Shown: piece by piece, positions 35,164-40,785 of the stretch | Position numbering within the stretch: position 1 is the stretch's first letter | How the letters are laid out: each line of letters opens with the position of its first letter | Assembly (NCBI GenBank): GCA_029262455.1 | Contig: JAJCZJ010000056.1 | Location: forward strand, 1 to 40,785 | Direction: 5' to 3' | From: Deltaproteobacteria bacterium | GTDB taxonomy: Bacteria > Desulfobacterota > Binatia > HRBIN30 > CADEER01 | DNA: 40,785 bases | The notes under the pieces: model-generated | The model's input: the letters and a program-made list of their open reading frames with translations, nothing else | The model's database searches: none | Told to the model about the DNA's origin: nothing | Translations under genes and position numbers: made by a program

Positions 35164-35550
35164 TCACCAGACGGCCGCGATCCCGAAGTCGTCGAAGGCT
35201 GGATCGGCTGTGACGAGTGTCAGCCCGTCCAGCGAAGCCTGCGCCGCCAGCATTCTGTCAAATGGGTCTCGGTGTGCGACGTCCCACGCGCCGGCCCGCA
35301 CCGCGTGCGCCCACGTGACGGTTAGCTCAGAGAAGCCGGCCTTGACCATGAAACCGCCGAAGTCGGATATGAGCGGCCCAGCTGAGGCAAGCTTGCCGAG
35401 GCGATGTTTCGTCGCAATCTCCCAGGCGCTCGCGCTGGATACGCGAAGCTGGTTCCCTGGGTCGCGCATGACCCCATGAGCTCGCCGCGAAAGCCGGCTG
35501 TCGTCGAACAACCACCACAAGAGCGCGTGCGTATCGAGCAGATAGCTCAC
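35164..35550 (-). CDS. vapC: PIN-domain toxin, VapC-like
   Basis: About 128 residues from GTG 35550, which overlaps the antitoxin stop (GTGA). The PIN-domain acidic residues are visible: LLDTHALLWWL (first Asp), the Glu in SASAWEIATKH, DPFDRMLAAQA, and TADPAF near the end. The SAWEIATKHRLGK region marks the subgroup paired with Phd/YefM-type antitoxins. Such toxins are Mg-dependent ribonucleases that cut tRNA or rRNA. The overlap means it is made together with its antitoxin from one transcript. Confidence 0.92.
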   Translation of the reverse strand: MSYLLDTHALLWWLFDDSRLSRRAHGVMRDPGNQLRVSSASAWEIATKHRLGKLASAGPLISDFGGFMVKAGFSELTVTWAHAVRAGAWDVAHRDPFDRMLAAQASLDGLTLVTADPAFDDFGIAAVW

Positions 35551-35771
35551 TTCTCCCAAGCCCGAAGTTCATCGTCGGGGAGAGGTTCGAAGAACGCATC
35601 CTCGACCGCACCGCGCAGCAGCCCCGGCTTTCGAGCCTCAGGCACGGCGAGGGGCGTCAACCGCGCGTACGGTTTCCCGTTCTTCGCGATCACAATCTCC
35701 TCCCCGGCGTGCGCTCGGTCGAGCAACCGCGAGAGATGAGTCTTTGCTTCGTGTACATTCACCACTGACAT
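35547..35771 (-). CDS. Phd/YefM-family antitoxin
   Basis: About 74 residues from ATG 35771; GTG 35780 is also in frame. VNVHEAKTHLSRLLDRAHAGEEIVIAKNGKPYARLTPL is the conserved Phd/YefM DNA-binding and dimer domain, and the C-terminal FFEPLPDDELRAWEK is the toxin-binding tail. It should neutralise the PIN-domain toxin and, with it, repress the operon. Its start lies next to the inverted repeat at 35779-35803. Confidence 0.92.
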   Translation of the reverse strand: MSVVNVHEAKTHLSRLLDRAHAGEEIVIAKNGKPYARLTPLAVPEARKPGLLRGAVEDAFFEPLPDDELRAWEK

Positions 35772-35778
35772 ATTTCGC

Positions 35779-35803
35779 ACTTAGTCAATACGACAGACTA
35801 AGT
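35779..35803. promoter_or_regulatory. Palindromic operator candidate of the toxin-antitoxin pair
   Basis: A perfect 8-bp inverted repeat, ACTTAGTC and GACTAAGT, with a 9-bp spacer, lies 8 to 32 bases upstream of the antitoxin ATG. Position and symmetry fit autorepression by a Phd/VapC complex. The AT-rich spacer and flank could hold the -10 region of the promoter. Confidence 0.6.
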
Positions 35804-35961
35804 CAACCAGCTTATTTTTGGTTGACCGGCAGGGTGACCCCATACTAGGGCTTTGAATGGGTGTTTGGGTCGGATTGACCTGACCTTCGGCTAGTACTTC
35901 CCCAACCATCTCGGGCCGCGGGCGATACAAATTGAAAGTTGCCGACAACGGAGGTCTCCAG

Positions 35962-38900
35962 GTGAACACGACGGTATTCAAGAGAACCGAGTGTAGGGCG
36001 CCCGCCCTCGCCATCCTGCCGATATTGCTATGGTCGTCGGGCCCTCTGCCGCTGCAAGCTCAATTCGGCCCGCTGGGCAACGAGTTCCTGGTCAACACGT
36101 ACACAATACGGAATCAACATGACGCGGCCGTCGCCTGCGACGGCGCCGGAAACTTCGTCATGGCCTGGGAAGCACCGGCGAGCAATAGTTTCTTCGACAC
36201 GGTCTTCGCTCGGCTCTACGACGTCGACGGAACACCGCTCGCTCCGCCGATCGAAGTCCCGGTGAGCGACTGCGCCGGCTTTCGCGAAAAACCCAGTGTC
36301 TGCCGGCAGACGAACGGCGACGCCGTCGTCGTCTGGCAAAACGAACAATTGAATACTGGACACGGACAGCGCTTCGACAGCGCGGGGAACACTCTAGGAG
36401 GCGAGTTCCAAGTGAATTCCCAGCGCGGTCTCCGGTACCCGGAAGTTGGCTGCGACGACGGTTTCGTGGTCGTGTGGCAACAGGGCGGTAGCTACGGAGC
36501 GACGATCGCCGGCCAGAGATATGACAGCAACGGTGCGACCGCAGGGTCCGAATTTCAAATCAACCAGTTTACAGGTGGGTACACCGTACAGGCCGATGTT
36601 GCGGTGGACTCCGACGGCGACTTCATGGTCGCATGGTTCTCGCAATACCCGGGAGGCGGCAACGGGGAAATATTCGGTCGCCGCTTCGGCAGTGACGGCG
36701 CCCCCCTGGGCAGCCAGTTCCAAGTCAACACATACACCACGATGTTCCAGTTCCGTCCATCGCTCACCGCAGACAGCGCGGGCAATTTCGTTGCCGTTTG
36801 GGAGAGTTACACCAAGGACGGCGACGGCCGCGGGATCTTCGGACAGCGCTTTGCCGACGACGGGACGTTTCAGGGAAGCGAGTTCCAAGTCAACACGTTC
36901 ACTGTCGGCTCGCAGGAATTTCCGGACGTCGCCGCGCGGTCCAACGGCGATTTTCTCGTCGTCTGGGGTTCCTTCGGCCAGGACGGCGATGACGGCAGCG
37001 TGCATGGCCAGCGATATGGCAGCGACGGCAACCAGCTTGGCACTGAGTTTCTCGTCAACACCTACACGACGGATAGCCAACAGCTGCCGATCGTTGCCGC
37101 CGAAGCCGATCGCTGGCTCGTCGCATGGCAGAGTCTTGGCGACGGCGACGCGGCCGGAATCTTCGCCCAACGCTACGCCAGCGACGGTAGCGTGCTCGGC
37201 AGCGAGTTCCTGGTCAATACCTACACAACCGATGCTCAGCTCGAGCCGTCGGCAGCCTGCACCGCGGCCGGAGCCTGTACTGTTGCGTGGCACGGGCCCT
37301 CTACAGCGAACCCCCTGCAGACGATCCTACTGCAAAACTTCGACGCCGGCGGCGCAGCGACGGGTGCCGAGGTCGAACAATCGACCGGCCCGTGCACCTC
37401 GCCGAGCCTAGAAGATCCCGCGACTTGCCGCGCCGCGGACGGGCGTTTCGTCGTCGCCTACGAAACGCGGAGCGTGTTCACGGAAAATGCCCTCGCGATA
37501 GGGGCGCAGCGCTTCGACAGCGACGGTGGCCTGGTTGGTGCGGAGATTCAGGTCAGCGACGGCACGCAGTACCAAGGCGATCCGGCCATCTCATGCGATG
37601 ACGACGGCAATTTCGTCGTCGTCTGGGAAGACGACCGCGGCGGTTTCGACGAAATCGCCGGCCGGCACTTCGCCAGCGACGGCACCGCACTCGGCAGCGA
37701 ATTCGAGATCAGCAGCTACACCACTACGGCGGAGGGTGACCCGCGAGTTTCGTGCGATCCCTCGGGCAACTTCGTCGTCGTCTGGGAAGCCGACGATGGA
37801 AACTACGACAACGTCGTCGGGCTACGCTTCGACAGCAGCGGGACACCTCAAGGGACCGAGTTCACCGCCAACACCTATACGGTCGGCAATCAGCAGGATC
37901 CCGACGTGTCGTGTGACGCCCTAGGGAACTTCGTCGTCGCCTGGGAGAGCGGCTCTACCGACGAGATCCGTGCACAGCGCTTCGGCAGCGCCGGCACGCT
38001 GCTCGGAGCAGAGCTCGTCGTCAGCAGCTACACCTTAGCCGATCAGGCGGATCCGAGAGTCAGCTGCGATGACCAGGGCAACTTCGTCATCGCGTGGGAA
38101 GGTGACGGAATCGACGGTGACAGGAGTGCGGTCGTAGCCCGTCGCTTCGACAGCAACGGAGGATCGATCGGCAGCGAGTTCGTCGTCAACACGACTACCG
38201 CCGACGACCAAGACGAACCCCTGATCTGCTGCGCGCCGGACGGCGCTAGCTTCGTCGTCGGTTGGGAGAGCGACGCGCAAGATGGCGATGCCAACGGAAT
38301 CTTTGCGCAGGTGTTTCAAGTGAGCGTGCGCACACCGACCACCACCCCCACGTCGACTCCGACCAACACCCCCACATCGACTCCAACCGACACCCCCACC
38401 TTGACTCCAACCGACACGCCCACGTTGACTCCGACCGAGACCCCCACATTGACCCCGACCGACACTCCCACTTTGACTCCGACCGAGACCCCCACCTCGA
38501 CTCCGACAGCAACGGCACCGCCAGTAGACAACGACGGCGACGGTGTCTCGGATGCGACCGAGAACGCCGGACCGAACGGCGGCGACGCCAACGACGATGG
38601 CACGCAAGATTCGCAACAGAGCAATGTGTCGACGCTGCCTCTGCCGAACGGCCGCTCCGTCACCATGGTGACCACGGGCGCGTGCGGGCCGAATACGGCA
38701 GTGGAGACTTTCAGCGAAGAGGACGTCGGCAATGATCCCAACTTCCTCTATCCGCACGGTCTCATCGGCTTCGAGCTGCCATGTCCGGCACCGGGGTCGA
38801 GCGCCGACGTCGTGCTTCTGTTCCACGGCGTCGCCGACTTGTCCGCGTCTACTTACCGAAAGTTCGGACCGCTGCCACCGCTGTTCGCCACGCCGCTGTT

Positions 38901-39159
38901 CTACACGCTCCCCGGAGTCGTGTTCGGCACGACCATGGTGGCTGGAGAAACGGTGGCAACCGCGTCGTTGTCGCTAACCGACGGACTCATTGGCGACGAC
39001 ACCCCGGTCGATAGCCTGATCGTCGACCAGGGAGGCCCGGCAATCCCGGACACCCCCACGGCGGCTCCCATCCTGTCGAGCCGGATGATCGCATTCGGAG
39101 TGCTGGCGCTCCTCATGCTGGGCGCCGCCGGCATCATGCGGCGGAGGAGAGTATTTTAA
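35962..39159 (+). CDS. Secreted 13-repeat protein with choice-of-anchor U and sorting tail
   Basis: About 1065 residues from GTG 35962, with GGAGG seven bases upstream (TTG 35932 is less likely). A signal peptide ends near QAQFG. About 13 repeats of roughly 60 residues follow, each with a GxEFxVNTYT opening and a GNFVVVWES close, like beta-propeller or adhesin repeats of surface proteins. A TPTxTPT linker (about 790-850), a DNDGDGVSDATENAG Ca-binding TSP3-like segment and a choice-of-anchor U type domain (SVTMVTTGACGPNTAVETF...LIVDQGG) come next. The last 30 residues (TAAPILSSRMIAFGV...RRRR) form a motif, one membrane helix and a basic tail, as in IPTL- or MYXO-CTERM sorting signals. It likely ends on the cell surface. 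Confidence 0.85.
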   Translation: MNTTVFKRTECRAPALAILPILLWSSGPLPLQAQFGPLGNEFLVNTYTIRNQHDAAVACDGAGNFVMAWEAPASNSFFDTVFARLYDVDGTPLAPPIEVPVSDCAGFREKPSVCRQTNGDAVVVWQNEQLNTGHGQRFDSAGNTLGGEFQVNSQRGLRYPEVGCDDGFVVVWQQGGSYGATIAGQRYDSNGATAGSEFQINQFTGGYTVQADVAVDSDGDFMVAWFSQYPGGGNGEIFGRRFGSDGAPLGSQFQVNTYTTMFQFRPSLTADSAGNFVAVWESYTKDGDGRGIFGQRFADDGTFQGSEFQVNTFTVGSQEFPDVAARSNGDFLVVWGSFGQDGDDGSVHGQRYGSDGNQLGTEFLVNTYTTDSQQLPIVAAEADRWLVAWQSLGDGDAAGIFAQRYASDGSVLGSEFLVNTYTTDAQLEPSAACTAAGACTVAWHGPSTANPLQTILLQNFDAGGAATGAEVEQSTGPCTSPSLEDPATCRAADGRFVVAYETRSVFTENALAIGAQRFDSDGGLVGAEIQVSDGTQYQGDPAISCDDDGNFVVVWEDDRGGFDEIAGRHFASDGTALGSEFEISSYTTTAEGDPRVSCDPSGNFVVVWEADDGNYDNVVGLRFDSSGTPQGTEFTANTYTVGNQQDPDVSCDALGNFVVAWESGSTDEIRAQRFGSAGTLLGAELVVSSYTLADQADPRVSCDDQGNFVIAWEGDGIDGDRSAVVARRFDSNGGSIGSEFVVNTTTADDQDEPLICCAPDGASFVVGWESDAQDGDANGIFAQVFQVSVRTPTTTPTSTPTNTPTSTPTDTPTLTPTDTPTLTPTETPTLTPTDTPTLTPTETPTSTPTATAPPVDNDGDGVSDATENAGPNGGDANDDGTQDSQQSNVSTLPLPNGRSVTMVTTGACGPNTAVETFSEEDVGNDPNFLYPHGLIGFELPCPAPGSSADVVLLFHGVADLSASTYRKFGPLPPLFATPLFYTLPGVVFGTTMVAGETVATASLSLTDGLIGDDTPVDSLIVDQGGPAIPDTPTAAPILSSRMIAFGVLALLMLGAAGIMRRRRVF
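38333..38511 (+). repeat. 24-bp-period repeat coding a Thr/Pro linker
   Basis: Within the secreted repeat protein, DNA units of about 24 bp encode TPTDTPTL-type octapeptides in tandem, six to seven times with small variations. Such stretches are prone to length change by replication slippage. Similar short TPTP linkers are found in the esterase and in the 4975-6486 protein. Confidence 0.85.
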
Positions 39160-39162
39160 CTG

Positions 39163-39213
39163 CGGGGTATAAGTGCGGGGTACGGCCTACGGGGTACGGG
39201 GTATAAGTGCGGG
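39163..39213 (+). repeat. Left repeat block of the S23 cassette
   Basis: Two copies of the 17-bp CGGGGTATAAGTGCGGG (39163-39179 and 39197-39213), period 34, surround a GGGGTAC-based sequence. The 28 bp at 39176-39203 are the exact reverse complement of 39665-39692, so this block is an inverted copy of the right-hand array. Confidence 0.9.
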
Positions 39214-39218
39214 TGTGG

Positions 39219-39581
39219 CTACCTTTTGATTGATCGCTGAAGTCCGCGGCGCAGTGCGTTGAGCATTCGCCCGAGCCTGGCGGTCGTTTCGAGGAGGCTC
39301 ACGAATCGACCGTCTTTAGCCAGATCGAGCTGTCCCGAAAGCTCGATCTGTGTTTCAAGCTCGAGTAGTGAGCCATACGCGATCGAAATGAACCGGTCGT
39401 AGTCCCTGCCCCCGCGCCCGTAACCTTCAGCAATGTTCGACGGGATTGAAACTGCAGCGCGGCGCATCTGTGACGTCAGCCCGTAGATCTCGTCACGCGG
39501 AAATCTCTTCGCAAACGAGTAGACCTCCCGCGCCAACGCCATCGCTTCTCGCCACACACGCAACTCCCGATGCTTGGACAT
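39219..39581 (-). CDS. Four-helix-bundle protein, S23/IVS family
   Basis: A 120-residue all-helical protein. HRELRVWREAMALAREVYSFAKRFPRDEIYGLTSQMRRAAVSIPSNIAEGYGRGG is the signature start of the four-helix-bundle S23/IVS family. The family is found in 23S rRNA intervening sequences, as free-standing chromosomal genes, and, as the Avd relative, in diversity-generating retroelements. Its function is unknown; nucleic-acid binding is supported by the basic surface of related proteins. It is enclosed by inverted GTACCCC-type repeats (39163-39213 and 39651-39780), with no reverse transcriptase or transposase nearby. That arrangement suggests a small mobile or repeat-associated cassette. Confidence 0.92.
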   Translation of the reverse strand: MSKHRELRVWREAMALAREVYSFAKRFPRDEIYGLTSQMRRAAVSIPSNIAEGYGRGGRDYDRFISIAYGSLLELETQIELSGQLDLAKDGRFVSLLETTARLGRMLNALRRGLQRSIKR

Positions 39582-39650
39582 GATCAGGACCCAGCCTACC
39601 GCGCAAAGCGTACACTTACAAATGCGCTACATCAAAAATATCTTCGAACC

Positions 39651-39780
39651 GTACCCCGAACCTGTACCCCGTACCCCGTAGGCCGTACCCCGAACCTGTA
39701 CCCCGTACCCCGTACCCCGTAGGCCGTACCCCGAACCTGTACCCCGTACCCCGTAGGCCGTACCCCGAACATGTACCCCG
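39651..39780 (+). repeat. 34-bp tandem repeat array built on GTACCCC
   Basis: Four units start at 39651, 39685, 39726 and 39760. The basic unit is 34 bp, begins GTACCCCGAACC and ends CCGTAGGCC; the second unit has one additional 7-bp GTACCCC, and the fourth is partial. The 28-bp segment shared with the left block occurs three times here (39665-39692, 39706-39733, 39740-39767), always inverted relative to the left block. Confidence 0.93.
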
Positions 39781-39824
39781 CTCCTGTAGTTGTTCCCCCC
39801 GGAAAGGCCCTGCTAGGATCAAGC

Positions 39825-40046
39825 GTGGCCAAAGATACAGTCTCCCACAAGCTTGAAACGGCGCTCGGCCTTTTGGACGACGGCGTCGATCTGCTTCGTT
39901 GCCGGCTTCGGCGCGAGCAGCCTGATGTGACGGACGACCAACTCGACGAATTGGTCGCCGAATGGCTCAACCCCGCCCCGGGGCATCTCACGGGTTCCGC
40001 AGCCAGCCACTTCCGTCTGCGCGAAGACCCTGTTGAACACGGGTGA
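39825..40046 (+). CDS. Small helical protein, possible partner of nucleotidyltransferase
   Basis: About 73 residues from GTG 39825, with TAGGA seven bases upstream. It is mostly helical (SHKLETALGLLDDGVDLLRCRLRREQPDVTDDQLDELVAEWL) and mildly acidic. I do not recognise a family. Its stop overlaps the start of the nucleotidyltransferase gene (GTGA), so the two are co-translated. Size and coupling fit an antitoxin or regulatory partner, but this is inference. Confidence 0.6.
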   Translation: MAKDTVSHKLETALGLLDDGVDLLRCRLRREQPDVTDDQLDELVAEWLNPAPGHLTGSAASHFRLREDPVEHG

Positions 40047-40648
40047 GTATACTCGGTTCAGCTCTACGTGAGTTGTCCAGCACTCTGGAATGTCGCTGGG
40101 CGCTGGTCGGCGGGCTCGCCGTTTCTGCTCGGGCCGAACCCCGGCTGACACGCGACATTGACGTCGCGGTCGCGGTAGAGAACGACACCGCCGCCGAAGC
40201 GATTGTCTCGCGGCTGATCTCGCTGGACTATGAGGTTGTGGCGACCGTAGAGCAGGATCGCACGAAGCGTCTCGCCACGGTACGCCTTCGGCCGCCGGGG
40301 GCGCAGGTGGGCGGCGTCGTGGTCGACCTGCTCTTCGCCAGCTGCGGAATTGAGCCAGAGATTGTCGCGAGCGCCGATCAAATCGAGGTCCTTGATGGAG
40401 TCCGCGTCGGCGTTGCCCGCGTCGGTCACTTGTTTGCGATGAAAGTATTGTCGCAAGATGACGACGCGCGTCCCCAAGACCGCATCGATCTCGCCGCGCT
40501 CGGCGCGATCTTGTCCGACAGCGAACAACGGCTAGCCGCGTCGGCACTAAGTTTGATCGAGGAACGTGGCTTCAGTCGAGAAAAAAATCTGCGACAAGCC
40601 CTGGCCGATGCCCTCACCCGATACGCGCCACGAGAGTCGAATCCCTGA
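40043..40648 (+). CDS. AbiEii/MNT-type nucleotidyltransferase-fold protein
   Basis: A 201-residue protein from GTG 40043, coupled by GTGA to the small gene before it. WALVGGLAVSARAEPRLTRDIDVAVAV holds the nucleotidyltransferase core, a GG-S loop followed by a D-x-D pair. VVVDLLFASC supplies the third acidic strand, and the C-terminal half with HLFAMKVLSQDDDARPQDRIDLAAL matches AbiEii/AbiGii-type proteins. In AbiE and MenAT systems these toxins add nucleotides to tRNA. With the upstream 73-residue gene it forms a toxin-antitoxin-like pair, but the partner does not resemble AbiEi. Alternatively it is an unlinked enzyme for nucleotidyl transfer. Confidence 0.8.
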   Translation: MSILGSALRELSSTLECRWALVGGLAVSARAEPRLTRDIDVAVAVENDTAAEAIVSRLISLDYEVVATVEQDRTKRLATVRLRPPGAQVGGVVVDLLFASCGIEPEIVASADQIEVLDGVRVGVARVGHLFAMKVLSQDDDARPQDRIDLAALGAILSDSEQRLAASALSLIEERGFSREKNLRQALADALTRYAPRESNP

Positions 40649-40652
40649 CACC

Positions 40653-40785
<133 letters not shown>

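Noticed and set aside
39163-39780. CRISPR array as explanation for the 34-bp repeats
   Set aside because: Units are directly adjacent with no unique spacers, vary in length by a 7-bp subunit, and no cas gene is present.

Overview
The window is high-GC bacterial chromosomal DNA with dense, mostly real coding sequence on both strands and no rRNA or tRNA gene that I could see. Two cytochromes P450, a nitroreductase, a phytanoyl-CoA dioxygenase-type enzyme, several secreted Cys-rich or Pro/Thr-linker proteins, a PQQ-type propeller and a b6-type Rieske/cytochrome b operon together suggest an uncultured deltaproteobacterium-like lineage (Binatota, Myxococcota or Desulfobacterota style). This placement is an impression from gene content, not a phylogenetic result. 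The right end runs into poly-C, so it is probably a contig end.

Layout. 0-1.8 kb: an overlapping three-gene lipoprotein operon (CsgG-like, DUF4810, DUF799). 1.8-6.5 kb: two secreted proteins that share an unrecognised N-terminal domain, with a SnoaL-like protein and a divergent P450 between them; a perfect 15-bp terminator hairpin lies in a 387-bp convergent gap. 6.6-10.6 kb: nitroreductase, a second P450, a WbsX/GH99-like protein and an RluA-type pseudouridine synthase. 10.8-14.4 kb: a PQQ-propeller lipoprotein with a CX4CH motif, a PHB-depolymerase-type esterase, a MAPEG protein and a frameshifted remnant of a NapH-like gene.

14.5-29.1 kb is the core of the window: nine tightly spaced plus-strand genes. 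In order they encode a GltD-like FAD/[4Fe-4S] oxidoreductase, a Rieske protein, a fused b6/subunit-IV cytochrome b, a membrane-anchored ten-heme cytochrome c made largely of seven tandem class-I domains, a Tat-exported NapA-type molybdoenzyme, NapG-like and NapH-like Fe-S proteins, a second polytopic Fe-S protein, and NnrS. I read this as one respiratory module that connects NAD(P)H or quinol, through a Rieske/cytochrome b complex and a cytochrome c wire, to periplasmic nitrate (or a related oxyanion). NnrS suggests exposure to nitric oxide. NapB, NapC and NapD are absent from the window. I do not recognise this exact gene set as a described system.

29.1-35.8 kb: a breakpoint where a truncated TetR-type regulator gene abuts a truncated epimerase gene, then an AlgJ/AlgI-type O-acetylation pair, alanine dehydrogenase, a phytanoyl-CoA dioxygenase-type protein and a Phd/VapC toxin-antitoxin pair with a palindromic operator candidate. 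36.0-40.8 kb: a 1065-residue secreted repeat protein with a C-terminal sorting tail, then a small four-helix-bundle (S23/IVS-type) gene enclosed by inverted copies of a GTACCCC-based repeat, then a two-gene nucleotidyltransferase cassette and low-complexity poly-C.
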